From NCBI RefSeq assembly GCF_024806495.1, contig NZ_JANUFF010000012.1:94673-158672 (forward strand): 64,000 bases of DNA, read 5' to 3'. The position numbers were made by a program, and so were the translations under genes. Shown here one piece after another: positions 33,660 through 43,632 of this stretch. Position 1 is the first letter of the stretch; each line of letters begins with the position of its first letter. The notes beneath the pieces are model-generated. The model ran no database searches and had not been told where the DNA came from. It saw nothing but the letters and a program-made list of their open reading frames with translations. The stretch comes from Chryseobacterium sp. JUb7 (GTDB lineage: Bacteria > Bacteroidota > Bacteroidia > Flavobacteriales > Weeksellaceae).

Positions 33660-36600
33660 TTATTTAGACCTAAATACTTTTAAAGATTCTGAACTGAATT
33701 CCGGGAGATAATTACTATTCTTAAAAGAATTGTTTTTTATTCCCATAAAAATGATAGTTTCAGGGAATTCTGTCACTTCATTGAGGTTGAAATTTTCATC
33801 AGAAATCAAAAGAACGTTAATGTTTTTAGAGACTTCTGTGGTATCTTTTATATAATTGATCTTTCTTCTTTTAACTAAATAATTCTGTTGAGCCGTTTGT
33901 CGTTTCTCGGTATCTTTAATGATTGTAAAAACTTTTCTGCCTGCCTGCTGAAGAGTTAATATAATATCTTTTTGTCCGAAATCATTCGCAAAGTGCAGAA
34001 TATTTGCATCCTTTGGAATGTATTTATTCATTTCATAGTAAACAGATTTGTTGACGCTGAAATCGTCTTTTACATTTTTTACCACTTCTGTATCTTTATA
34101 TAGAAAAGTCAGCAGTAATTTCTTTTTAAAATAATTTTCGTCTTCGAGTTCACTTCTTAACAGAGCAAATTCTTCTCTGAAGTAAGCATTGATTTTTTTT
34201 GTACGCTCAGAATAATTTTTACCAAAACTCAGGTCGTCTTTTCGGATTCGGTCTCCCACTTTTACCGTAATGGCTCCGTCATAAATAATGAAATCTCCTT
34301 TTGGCAGTACTTCCGAATTTCCGTGAATGTAAAGAGGCAGGATATCGAGTCCGAACTGTTCGGCCAGATAAAAAGCACCTTTATGAAATCTTTTTACATC
34401 ATTGGTGTAAGAGCGTTCTGCTTCCGGGAAAACAACTAACGAATATCCCTGATCGATTTTTTCTTTCAGTTTTTCCATTCCGTTTTCGATACCTTGAGAA
34501 ACGGGATAAAAACCTAGTGCCCGTACCATTCTTCCGAAAACAGGAGACTCGTACACCCAATCATTCACAAGATAGACAATCTTATGAGTGGCCATAGCAA
34601 TTGCCAGTGTGTCGAGGAAAGAAGTGTGGTTAGCAATAATGACTGCCGGTTTACTGAAATCTTCTTTCGTATTTTTAATGACCTTCTTCTTTACAAATGG
34701 ATTAGAATATAAGACCGAAGTTAAAAACTTCGCCATAATTAATTTAATAAGGTCTAAAGTTTTTCCTTTGGAATTTTTAACAAAAACACTTCCTATAAAA
34801 GAGAACATAATACCGCCTAATCCATAATATAAAAATGATACGCTTGAATGTAAAAAAAGTCTGAATGTAATAGGGGAGAGTCCTTTCTTTGCTCTGTTTG
34901 TAATTAATAACCTAAACCAGAAAGGATAGAGTGTTGAGGTAATAATAATGACCGAAAACATTCCGATTAAAGCTACCAAAGCCAATGAATGCAAGGCCGG
35001 ATGTTTTGCAAAAATCAAAGAGCCAATAGATAAAATAGTAGTGAAAACTGCCAGAATAATAGAAGTTCTGTAAGTGGGGAGTTCATTTTTTCCGGTAGTA
35101 TGCTCTTTTTGCATTGCCTTTGTCAGAAAAATACTGAAATCGTCTCCCACTCCGAAAACCAGGGTGCAGACAACAGTGCTGAAAATGTTCAGTTCCAGGC
35201 CTAAGAAATATAGGATTCCTGCGGTTACCACTCCCGTTAAAACAATCGGAAACATGGTAAGAACAGTCAGTTCAAAGTTTCTGAAGAAAACGATAATCGT
35301 TAAAACAATCGCGAGAAGAGAATAATTGATCAATGTGTTAAAATCTCTTTTCAGTAAGCCTAAAAAGTTTTCATTCATCTGTTGCCGGTCGATCGCCAGA
35401 GCATCGTGATTTTTTTCTACGTCTTTGATGAACGCATCTCTTTTCTTTTCATCCACTTTTACAACGTTTGAAACAGTATAAAAACCGTTTTCATTGCTTA
35501 AAAACTCAGAAATCTGTAAAGCTTTTACTTTTGAATAATCTTTTAAGGTTAATGTAGAGTAGTCTTTATTTAAATTTTCATTAAACTGATCAAATGCTGA
35601 AGAGTTGAATCCGAATTGATTTCCACTGCTGATTAATTCAGAAAGCGTCTGGTTCTTCTTATGAGTATCCCAGAATTTTTTCCATGCGTTGATTTTCTGT
35701 TGCTGATCTTTTTCTGATAAAACAACATTCCCGAGAGAATTGTAGCTTAGAATCTTGCCGTCTTTCTTCTCTTTTTCAAGGAAATTACTCAGATGGGAGT
35801 TTCTTGTTAATGCTTCATTCTCAGAGTCCCCATAAGAAATCGTGTAAATTGATTTTGACGTGATGTCCGAAAGCTTTTCAAGCTTTGCTTCACTTATTTT
35901 TAAATCTTTTGGAATGTAATTTAGATCTCCGATATCTTCATTGAAGCCAACATGTCTGAATCCGAAAAGACAGGCAATAATAATGACAGAACAGCCAATA
36001 ATTAAAGGTTTATTTTTCTCATAAGGATAAGACCCTATTTTATCGATAAAATTGGTGTTGAGTTCAGATTCTTTTTTCTTTGGTGTATAAAGCTGTGGAA
36101 CAATGATCAAAGCAGTTATGGAGGATAGAATAACGGTAATTGCCGCGAAAAGACCAAGATCTTTCAATGCTTCCGAACGTACAAAAACCAGACATAGAAA
36201 AGAAACAGCGGTTGTTGCGCTGCTCAATATAATAGGCTGTGTAATCTCTTTATAAAGTTCCTCAATATTATTGTTATGCTTATAATGCGTAAGAATATGC
36301 AGGGCGTAATCAATGGTAATTCCGATCAGAATAGCTCCGACACTTAAAGAAATTGCCGAAATTTTATCTTTAATAAAGTATAAAATCAACAGGGCTAATA
36401 AAACAGAAAATACTGTCGGAAGGAAAACAATAATAGGTGTAAAGAAATTTCTGAAATAGTAAATCAGCAAAATCAAAAGCACAGTCATAGAAATCATGAC
36501 CGTATTCTGGATGTCTTTTTTGATTTGTTGGGCATTGGCAACAGCAATAACAGGAGATCCGAAATAGCTGACTTCGGTTTTCCCCTTGAACTGTTTGTTG

Positions 36601-37313
36601 AGGTTGTCTTTTATATTATTTAACTGATTGATAAAAGACTCATTGTTTTTGGTATCGTTGCTTTTGTTTTTAGGCTCAATAAAAAGGAGCAGATTTTTCC
36701 CGTCTTTGGTAACGATATAATTGTCTTCCAATTTAAAATCTTTACTGATATTTAAAGCATTCAGTTTTTTAATTCCTAAAAATGTGATGCCCAGCGGATC
36801 TTTTTTAATAAATTCTTTAGTAACAAGGCTCGTTGGTGAAACCAAAGAGACGTAGTTGTTCTCAACCTGTTTTGCAATGCTGTCTTTCTTAAGTTTTCTC
36901 TCAATCTCTTTGTAATCGTTTTCATTCAGAAACAACGGAAGGTTCTGATTTACAAAATCGAAGGTCTCGGAGATTTCGTTGTCGTTTACTTTCCCCTGAA
37001 CAGAGCCGATATATTTTTGCAGAGGCTCAAGTTTGGTTAAAAAAGTATCTGCTGTTTCAGAAAGCTGAAATTGATCTTCTTTGGACTTATTCTCAATAAT
37101 TACAATGATTTTATCTGAAAAATTAAGCTGTTTTAAAACTTTGGCTGTGAGATCAGATTTTTCATTTTTTGGGATGATCTGATTGATATCTTCCTCAAAA
37201 TTAATTTTTGAAGCAAAAAATCCACAGACAACGGCGATTCCAACTGCAAGAAATACAGAAAGAAGCCTGTTTTTGGAAATAAGATAATATAAGTATATAA
37301 AGAAGCGATGCAT
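33660..37313 (-). CDS. MMPL/RND-type transporter fused to a PlsC-like acyltransferase and a Rossmann-like tail
   Basis: 1217 aa. Residues 1-840 are an MMPL/RND exporter: first segment at 17-36, a large periplasmic loop, a six-segment block at about 265-415, a second loop and second six-segment block at about 660-800. Residues about 860-1080 are a glycerolipid acyltransferase domain with NHTSFLD (H near 896, HX4D intact) and FPEAERS, a variant of FPEGTRS. The last 120 residues (ANILHFANDFGQKDIILTLQ ...) look like a degenerate methyltransferase-type Rossmann fold. First gene of the operon with a strong promoter. It probably exports and/or acylates the pigment. Confidence 0.82.
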   Translation of the reverse strand: MHRFFIYLYYLISKNRLLSVFLAVGIAVVCGFFASKINFEEDINQIIPKNEKSDLTAKVLKQLNFSDKIIVIIENKSKEDQFQLSETADTFLTKLEPLQKYIGSVQGKVNDNEISETFDFVNQNLPLFLNENDYKEIERKLKKDSIAKQVENNYVSLVSPTSLVTKEFIKKDPLGITFLGIKKLNALNISKDFKLEDNYIVTKDGKNLLLFIEPKNKSNDTKNNESFINQLNNIKDNLNKQFKGKTEVSYFGSPVIAVANAQQIKKDIQNTVMISMTVLLILLIYYFRNFFTPIIVFLPTVFSVLLALLILYFIKDKISAISLSVGAILIGITIDYALHILTHYKHNNNIEELYKEITQPIILSSATTAVSFLCLVFVRSEALKDLGLFAAITVILSSITALIIVPQLYTPKKKESELNTNFIDKIGSYPYEKNKPLIIGCSVIIIACLFGFRHVGFNEDIGDLNYIPKDLKISEAKLEKLSDITSKSIYTISYGDSENEALTRNSHLSNFLEKEKKDGKILSYNSLGNVVLSEKDQQQKINAWKKFWDTHKKNQTLSELISSGNQFGFNSSAFDQFNENLNKDYSTLTLKDYSKVKALQISEFLSNENGFYTVSNVVKVDEKKRDAFIKDVEKNHDALAIDRQQMNENFLGLLKRDFNTLINYSLLAIVLTIIVFFRNFELTVLTMFPIVLTGVVTAGILYFLGLELNIFSTVVCTLVFGVGDDFSIFLTKAMQKEHTTGKNELPTYRTSIILAVFTTILSIGSLIFAKHPALHSLALVALIGMFSVIIITSTLYPFWFRLLITNRAKKGLSPITFRLFLHSSVSFLYYGLGGIMFSFIGSVFVKNSKGKTLDLIKLIMAKFLTSVLYSNPFVKKKVIKNTKEDFSKPAVIIANHTSFLDTLAIAMATHKIVYLVNDWVYESPVFGRMVRALGFYPVSQGIENGMEKLKEKIDQGYSLVVFPEAERSYTNDVKRFHKGAFYLAEQFGLDILPLYIHGNSEVLPKGDFIIYDGAITVKVGDRIRKDDLSFGKNYSERTKKINAYFREEFALLRSELEDENYFKKKLLLTFLYKDTEVVKNVKDDFSVNKSVYYEMNKYIPKDANILHFANDFGQKDIILTLQQAGRKVFTIIKDTEKRQTAQQNYLVKRRKINYIKDTTEVSKNINVLLISDENFNLNEVTEFPETIIFMGIKNNSFKNSNYLPEFSSESLKVFRSK

Positions 37314-37335
37314 TACATTGTTAAAATCAAGTTTG

Positions 37336-37365
37336 CAAATTTAATTTTTTCATGATTAGTTCAAA
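37336..37365 (-). promoter_or_regulatory. strong Bacteroidota promoter of the MMPL-darAB operon
   Basis: Read on the minus strand: TTTG at 37365-37362, an 18-base spacer, then TAAATTTG at 37343-37336. Both boxes and the spacing fit the Bacteroidota consensus. The start codon is 22 bases further on, giving a short leader. Confidence 0.75.
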
Positions 37366-37430
37366 ATGTTTTAACAATAAGTTTTGTCTGAAAATCAATA
37401 AAATATTCTAGGTGGAAAGAAAAAAACTTA

Positions 37431-37438
37431 TACTTTTG
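37431..37438 (+). promoter_or_regulatory. -7 box TACTTTTG for the EpsG-like pair
   Basis: TAnnTTTG match 71 bases before the ATG at 37510. No -33 TTTG is seen at a good distance. Confidence 0.45.
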
Positions 37439-37509
37439 CAAAAGTTCCCAATTGATGAAAATACATTTTAAAACAAAAAACTTCTATAGTAAAGGAACTT
37501 AGATTTAAT

Positions 37510-38517
37510 ATGTTTAAAATATTTGATGAAAAATTTAACGGATTTTTATTTGTAATAATTCTCCCTTTTCTGCTGTTCTTTATGTCCTATTACGGATTTG
37601 AGACCTCCTATGTGGTAGGTATAAAATCCTGGGAAAAAGCACCCGATTTTATGTTCTCGTCGGTGTATGCGTATAGAGTAATTCCGAATTACTTAAGTGT
37701 GCATGTGACCGAGTTTGTTACTTATGTAATCAATAATTATCTGCCTTTTGCCAAAAGCTTTCTTTTAAAGCAGGGTTCTTTATTTTATCACAGTACTTTT
37801 CTGATCAATGTTTTCTTTTTTATATTGACTTCTGTTATTTTACATTCCATTCTGAAATTGAAACCGGTTGAGCTGCTGATGAACAATCATGTTAAAAGGT
37901 TGGTTCATCTGATTGTGATATTTTTTATCGTGATCATGCAATATGTTCCTACCAACTGTGATTCTATTGCTATGTTTTTCTATGTGGCCGGAGTCTTTTT
38001 TACATTAAAGTACTGGGATGAGAAACGAATTATGGATCTTATTTGTTTGAGCGTCATTATATTTGTTTCAACATTTGTAAGAGAAACAGCCTGCCTTAAT
38101 ATTTCATTCTTTGCTGCTGTTTTCATTGATTTTGATCAGTTGAAAAAGAGAAACTTTACTTATATAAAAGAAATTATTTTATTATTTATTGCTTTTATTT
38201 TGCCTTATGTAGGTCTGAGGATGGCAATCCGCCAGGATACATCATTTTTTGAAGGTGTTTATCTTATTAAGAACTTTACAAGTCCATACAACCTGATGGG
38301 TTTGCTTTTCGGCTTGCTCAGTTTGTATTTGGCTTACGGATTTTGTAATTCGGAAGGAAAGCAGATCTTAAGGAAATATTTATTTTTCTCATTGCCGTAT
38401 CTGTTAATGATAGCATTAGTGGGGCTTTTTTGGGAAACAAGATTATTTATGCCGTTGATTCTTACCGGATTTATAGTGGCTTCATATCAGTTTAAAAATA
38501 TCATACCAAATCCATGA
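37510..38517 (+). CDS. polytopic membrane protein, probably glycan-related
   Basis: 335 aa, around nine hydrophobic segments (for example 13-28, 95-112, 132-146, 177-205, 222-238, 262-280, 292-306, 311-326) and little else. No domain signature recognised. It overlaps the EpsG-like gene by four bases (ATGA), and genes of capsule or exopolysaccharide synthesis follow later, so a role as polymerase, flippase or membrane glycosyltransferase is the best guess. It begins the rightward half of the window just after the pigment locus. Confidence 0.65.
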   Translation: MFKIFDEKFNGFLFVIILPFLLFFMSYYGFETSYVVGIKSWEKAPDFMFSSVYAYRVIPNYLSVHVTEFVTYVINNYLPFAKSFLLKQGSLFYHSTFLINVFFFILTSVILHSILKLKPVELLMNNHVKRLVHLIVIFFIVIMQYVPTNCDSIAMFFYVAGVFFTLKYWDEKRIMDLICLSVIIFVSTFVRETACLNISFFAAVFIDFDQLKKRNFTYIKEIILLFIAFILPYVGLRMAIRQDTSFFEGVYLIKNFTSPYNLMGLLFGLLSLYLAYGFCNSEGKQILRKYLFFSLPYLLMIALVGLFWETRLFMPLILTGFIVASYQFKNIIPNP

Positions 38518-39653
38518 GTTTATTACACCCATATTATATAATTGCGATTATATACATGCTTATTTTTAGCTACCAGGAAGTTTTTCATGGAAGAGTTAAC
38601 AAAAAATGGCTTTGGATTTTAGGAGGATATCTAATCATTATTGCCGGACTTAGAGATAACGTAGGTCCCGATTATGGTAGCTACAGGGGTATTTATATTT
38701 ATTCTGATACTAAAGATTATGTATCGATTTTTCTGAAGGCACTTACTATTAACGGTCCTCAGCCTATGGAGGTCGAATGGCTGTATGTTTTAATTAATAA
38801 AATACTGCTGAACATATTCAATGCGCCTTATTATATGCTGACCTTTGTGATTGCTATTCTTGCAATCTATTTTAAGGTAGAGTATACAGATGATAATACT
38901 TTTTATCCTTTTACGTTCATGCTTTTTCTGTTTATTCCCGGTTTCTTTATTGGAGAAAGTGGTCAGATCAGACAGAATTTAGGGTCTTTCATTGCGTACT
39001 TCGGGATAAGGTATATTAAAGACAGGAAGCTCTGGGCTTATCTTTTGTGTATTTATTTAGCCGGAGGAATTCACAATGTCTGTTATGTGTTTTTGCCGAT
39101 GTACTGGCTGGTAAGAATTCCTTTAAACAAAGCTGTAATGCTTGTTATGATTCTTGGCTCTGTGTTTTTGGCTCCGTTTGAGGTGTATAGGTATTTTGGT
39201 ACCTTTATGAACAGTATTGCCGCAGATAATACACTTTCGGTTGGTTTCAACGGATATGTAGAAGAATCTGTGGAAAGGATTAATGGTGCTATTGGTATTC
39301 CGGAGGTGATGATGGCGATTCTCACATTCTTCCTTTTTGCATTTGATAACAAGATGAAGGAAAAGTTTCCTTATTACGAATACCACAGAGCTTATGTGGT
39401 AATTGGAGTCTGTTTTTATTTTATTTTCCGAAATAATCCCATTTTCTCTTCAAGACTGGCGGGAGCATTTATCGGTTTTGCATATGTTATCATTCCGAAT
39501 GCTATGTATGTAGTATCGGCCAACGCAAAAAAAATGATTTATTCTTTTATTATCGTTTTAACGATCTTCAATTTTGTGGTATTTTCAAGTTTCAAAAATA
39601 TCATCGGAGGAAGGTTTACTTTTGATCTGTATAAAAACCATATTTTACCTTAA
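38514..39653 (+). CDS. EpsG-family membrane protein
   Basis: 379 aa, about ten membrane segments. The conserved EpsG-type motif is visible as AGLRDNVGPDYGSYRGIY (45-62), and the following GESGQIRQNLGSFIAYFGI region matches the family too. EpsG-like proteins are considered exopolysaccharide polymerases. Translationally coupled to the preceding membrane protein. A terminator follows 40 bases after the stop. Confidence 0.75.
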   Translation: MSLLHPYYIIAIIYMLIFSYQEVFHGRVNKKWLWILGGYLIIIAGLRDNVGPDYGSYRGIYIYSDTKDYVSIFLKALTINGPQPMEVEWLYVLINKILLNIFNAPYYMLTFVIAILAIYFKVEYTDDNTFYPFTFMLFLFIPGFFIGESGQIRQNLGSFIAYFGIRYIKDRKLWAYLLCIYLAGGIHNVCYVFLPMYWLVRIPLNKAVMLVMILGSVFLAPFEVYRYFGTFMNSIAADNTLSVGFNGYVEESVERINGAIGIPEVMMAILTFFLFAFDNKMKEKFPYYEYHRAYVVIGVCFYFIFRNNPIFSSRLAGAFIGFAYVIIPNAMYVVSANAKKMIYSFIIVLTIFNFVVFSSFKNIIGGRFTFDLYKNHILP

Positions 39654-39693
39654 TAGGATTTCCTTTTCAAAAAATATTTCAAATATTATAGAG

Positions 39694-39727
39694 AAAGACA
39701 ATGTTTTTAAACGTTGTCTTTTCTTTT
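39694..39727 (+). terminator. intrinsic terminator after the EpsG-like gene
   Basis: Stem 39694-39703 with 39712-39721 (10 bp, one G-T pair), loop of eight, then TTCTTTTG. Confidence 0.75.
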
Positions 39728-39990
39728 GTTTAATGTATTATTTAAATTATCTATGGCGATTATGATTATTAATATTAATTCAAGTTGACTGTAAACATAA
39801 AAAATTTCTTTAAAAATGCTGTATTTTCGCAACGCGCAAGTTGGAAAATGTAATTTTTGTATATATAATTTAATAATTTTATTTAATTTACAATGTATCT
39901 TATGTATTTTATTGTTATCTATAAAATAAATTGATATTTTTTAACGAGGGCTTAAATGTTGTACTGTTTTGATAACGCAAATTCAAGGAA
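39728..39990. other. rest of a 337-bp intergenic region, no gene seen
   Basis: Very AT-rich, no coding frame and no clear TAnnTTTG box. 'CGCAACGCGCAAGTTG' at about 39828-39843 stands out as a GC-richer island. It must hold the leader and promoter of the large secreted protein gene. Confidence 0.4.
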
Positions 39991-42900
39991 ATGAAAAAGT
40001 CAGTTAAAAATTTGACGGCAATATTTTTTTGCCTAGTGTCGATTGGTATTTATTCTAAGAATAAGATAAAAACGAATGAAATCTTTTCAAATTACACCTA
40101 TTCTGAGCGGTTTTTAAAAATTCAGGATACTGTGGTTAAAAATCCTCAGTTGATTGTCAATGAAAAAAATAATAAGACCAAATCTGTTCTTAATAAAGAC
40201 ATTCCTAAAGACTGGTCAAAAGCACCCAACAGCTATATTTTTGATCCAGGTCAAAGTAGTGAAGGTCTCTATATTCCCGTAAGGAAAGCCTACATCATGT
40301 GGGAGCAGGATAAACTCATGGGTGGAGCTCCTATTCCCAATGGTAAAATAACAGCTGATGTTTTATGGGAAGATATCCACGGATTAATTAAAACAGGAGC
40401 ACTGTATGACCTTGAGATTTTAGATTCGGGGGCAAATGCAAAAATAAAAGTTCCGATTAACAAATCTAAAAAAGGAAATGCCGTTATCGCATTCAGAGTG
40501 GGAGGGGAAATCTTCTGGAGCTGGCATGTATGGGTGACAGATGATCCGACAAATGGAAGTACCTATAAGAGTTTTGCTAATCTTAAGAGAGAAAAAAGTG
40601 ACGGAACAGTAGAAGTTATTCCTGATTCGGATTGGGGATGGATGGACAGAAATCTTGGAGCTGTCACCAGTTCTATTACCGCTAATGAATGGAATCGAAA
40701 CGGCGGTCTGCTTTATCAATGGGGTAGAAAAGATCCTATTCCGCCTCTGGTTTCAAGAGGGAATGATTTTTATGAAGTTTCCGGCTCTATCGGAAGAATA
40801 AGACATAGAGGGGCCAAAAACTTCACCAATGCGACCAGTATTGATAATCTGAGAAAATTTGTACTCTTGTCAGGTGCTCAGGTTCCGGATAACATCAGAC
40901 TTTCTGTGAAGAATCCCTTAAGTCTTATTTATGTTAATAAAGATGATAATTCAGGTCCGGCCTATTATAATAACAATACCAATTTGCCCGTCAACTGGTT
41001 TGGGAAATATTTTAATCTCACAGATAATCTCCTGACAGAGCTTAATTTATGGTCGGATAATTCTCAGGGGAAAATTACAGCAGGATATAATGATGATGCG
41101 AATGGAAAACCTTACCGTGATAAATCTTCTTACGATCCCTGCCCGAACGGATGGAGAATGCCTTCAATGCTTGTGGCAAATCTTGCATCGCAAACCTATA
41201 TTGATGATATCAGGCTAGATTATTCTCCTTTTGGAGTAAGAACGAATATGGGCAAGAATGTATTTGAATCTAATAACTATCATATTATAAAACCTACAGA
41301 TGCAGGGTTGCCAATTTTTATGGCAGGATTTAAAGTATATTCCAATGTCGGATTTGATTTATCTAATGTCGGTGGTTTTAATATGGGTGTTTTTCCTGGA
41401 ACCGGACAGCTGATTTTAGGGTTGCATTCAGGACAATATTCGGATCAGCATCACACAGGATTGTGGACGGCGACAATGGCTAGACAGTTCGATGCAACAC
41501 CGGCAACTTCAGCAAGAGGGTTGTATATGATTCCGGATAGGGATCAGCCGGATGTTCCTGACGCATCTCTGTCAATGGTGAAAGGAAGATATTGGTACCG
41601 CCCGCTGTATGCAATGAATACTTCTGATGCGAATGGATGTAGATGTATAAAAGATCCGCTGTATGTAGCCGATAATTATAATTTTCCCACAGAATTTTTG
41701 GCTTCTGAAACAGAATATCGCGAAGGTATTAATAATCCTAATACCTATCAGGTGCTGAAAAGCGCTATTGCTACGAGCATTGAAATTCCGGTAAGTAAGG
41801 CTTTTTCGGTTCAGAGTCAGCTTCTGAATAATAAAGATATTCTTAATCCTGCTAATTTTAATGATTTAAAATCGAATGTTCTCTGGACGACGAATACTTC
41901 TCTTATTAACAAAGTTGCCATTCCGAATGCTTCTCCGGCTTCACTATCAGCTATTTCCAATTCAAAAATTGTAGTGACCCTTAATCCGAATCAAAGCGGA
42001 AATGCTGTGATCACTTTACACAACGGAAATATAGCCAGTCCTGTGTATTGGAGCTGGCATATTTGGGTGACCGATACACCGGTGTCTTCTTATTCATATA
42101 CTACAGAGTTACCCGTCACCAGCGCTACGAATTATATAAACTATCTGACGAAAGGAGATAATGTATTCCAAACCGAATTCATGGACAGGAATCTTGGCGC
42201 TACAGATGCCTTTCCTGTAGTCGTAAATCCACTTACTCCTACTGCTGCAGAGTTAGCAAGAATAAAAGCCTCAACAGGATTACATTATCAATGGGGAAGG
42301 AAAGATCCTTTACCAACTTTTCAATATGCGGATGACAGGGCTTCTTATTCCGTTTATCTTGGAAGCACAACAGCCAGCGGAACGCTTACTTATACAACAC
42401 TTCCTAATGCAACTTATAATAATATGTCGGGAAGTTATATGGTGCCTTACAACACCTATGCAGGTGTTGTTAATGTGCAGACTACAGACAAACCTTCTGA
42501 AAAAGTGGCTAAGGTTTTATCCTATTCGGTAAGAAATCCTTTGGTATATATGATTCCTAGTACATTTGCTTCTTTTAACAGCGGTACTGCTGCGTATACG
42601 AACGGTACTGATTGGGTCGCTAATGAACCCAACTTAGCTCCGGACAGATGGGGAAGAGGTGGTAAAAAGTCTCCTTTTGATCCGTGTCCGGAAGGATGGA
42701 GGATTCCGGACCTTAGTGGAGTTGCTATTGCGACCAACAAGGATTTCGGATTGACGCCCTGGTATAAAAAAGATAAGAACGTAGCAACCTCTTATAGTGT
42801 ACTTACAGACTATTATGGTCTTAGAGTGAGAAGAAGTGCATCTTATAGCTATACTATTGGTTATATCTACAATACTTCAGAATATCCTGTTGGGAATTAT

Positions 42901-43476
42901 CCGAACTCAGGATCAAGGGGCTTCAGAAGTGTGGTCGCAAATCAGACGGCGCAGGGAACTTATAATATGATTAATTTTCAGTATCCCGGAGTGTGGACTG
43001 CAGCTTTAAATTCAAACTATATGGGCAGACCTATCAATGTGATCTTTGATGCAGCAGCTACAGCCAATCGTATGATTGCTTTTCATGATAATAATGACCC
43101 ATATTTTGGACTAAGCTGTCGTTGCGTAAAGATTAAATATGATGCTAACGGCAATGAAGAAGGAGTGATTCCGAAACTGCCGATAACATCTTTGCCTGCG
43201 ATAAAAGCAGCAAAAGCCCTGAGCACTGTTGAGGTGCAGGAAATCGTAAAAGAGGAAAGGATTATATTATTTCCAAACCCGGTAAAAGAAGAATTGCATA
43301 TTAAGGCTCCCGATTATAAAGACGGATATTATTATCAGATCTATAATATGTCCGGGCAGCTGATAAAATCCGGGAAATTCGAAAGCGGTAAAACGAATGT
43401 TTCGTCACTGGTTTCCGGAGCCTATCTTGTGAGAATTAATGAATCTAAGGAAATTGTGAAAATTATCAAGCAATAA
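39991..43476 (+). CDS. large T9SS-secreted surface protein with an internal duplication
   Basis: 1161 aa, signal peptide (about 1-22). The C-terminal 75 residues (ILFPNPVKEELHI ... YNMSGQLIKSGKFESGKTNVSSLVSGAYLVRI) are a type A type IX secretion sorting domain. The body contains two similar halves, about 75-560 and 610-1060, each with WSWH[VI]WVTD, MDRNLGA, YQWGRKDP[IL]P, DPCP[NE]GWR and a final RC[IV]K. These phrases recall the Fibrobacter/Bacteroidota 'major paralogous domain' (FISUMP). Exported to the cell surface; ligand unknown. It may serve as adhesin or glycan-binding protein given the neighbouring polysaccharide genes. Confidence 0.85.
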   Translation: MKKSVKNLTAIFFCLVSIGIYSKNKIKTNEIFSNYTYSERFLKIQDTVVKNPQLIVNEKNNKTKSVLNKDIPKDWSKAPNSYIFDPGQSSEGLYIPVRKAYIMWEQDKLMGGAPIPNGKITADVLWEDIHGLIKTGALYDLEILDSGANAKIKVPINKSKKGNAVIAFRVGGEIFWSWHVWVTDDPTNGSTYKSFANLKREKSDGTVEVIPDSDWGWMDRNLGAVTSSITANEWNRNGGLLYQWGRKDPIPPLVSRGNDFYEVSGSIGRIRHRGAKNFTNATSIDNLRKFVLLSGAQVPDNIRLSVKNPLSLIYVNKDDNSGPAYYNNNTNLPVNWFGKYFNLTDNLLTELNLWSDNSQGKITAGYNDDANGKPYRDKSSYDPCPNGWRMPSMLVANLASQTYIDDIRLDYSPFGVRTNMGKNVFESNNYHIIKPTDAGLPIFMAGFKVYSNVGFDLSNVGGFNMGVFPGTGQLILGLHSGQYSDQHHTGLWTATMARQFDATPATSARGLYMIPDRDQPDVPDASLSMVKGRYWYRPLYAMNTSDANGCRCIKDPLYVADNYNFPTEFLASETEYREGINNPNTYQVLKSAIATSIEIPVSKAFSVQSQLLNNKDILNPANFNDLKSNVLWTTNTSLINKVAIPNASPASLSAISNSKIVVTLNPNQSGNAVITLHNGNIASPVYWSWHIWVTDTPVSSYSYTTELPVTSATNYINYLTKGDNVFQTEFMDRNLGATDAFPVVVNPLTPTAAELARIKASTGLHYQWGRKDPLPTFQYADDRASYSVYLGSTTASGTLTYTTLPNATYNNMSGSYMVPYNTYAGVVNVQTTDKPSEKVAKVLSYSVRNPLVYMIPSTFASFNSGTAAYTNGTDWVANEPNLAPDRWGRGGKKSPFDPCPEGWRIPDLSGVAIATNKDFGLTPWYKKDKNVATSYSVLTDYYGLRVRRSASYSYTIGYIYNTSEYPVGNYPNSGSRGFRSVVANQTAQGTYNMINFQYPGVWTAALNSNYMGRPINVIFDAAATANRMIAFHDNNDPYFGLSCRCVKIKYDANGNEEGVIPKLPITSLPAIKAAKALSTVEVQEIVKEERIILFPNPVKEELHIKAPDYKDGYYYQIYNMSGQLIKSGKFESGKTNVSSLVSGAYLVRINESKEIVKIIKQ

Positions 43477-43544
43477 GTAAAAAATACAAAGTTAAATAAC
43501 AGAAAAAGAGAAATAAAATACTACTTCAATATAGGTAAAATTCA

Positions 43545-43552
43545 TATTTTTG
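43545..43552 (+). promoter_or_regulatory. -7 box TATTTTTG
   Basis: TAnnTTTG match 80 bases before the ATG of the next membrane protein. No matching -33 seen. Confidence 0.4.
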
Positions 43553-43632
43553 GATGTTCTAAAAAATAATGAATACTTACAGGAGTTTATTTTGTTTCTC
43601 TTTGTTTTTGGAATTCAACATAAAAACACATT

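Noticed and set aside
39574..39765. 63-codon plus-strand frame at the end of the EpsG-like gene
   Set aside because: Overlaps the gene in another frame and reads through the terminator hairpin.
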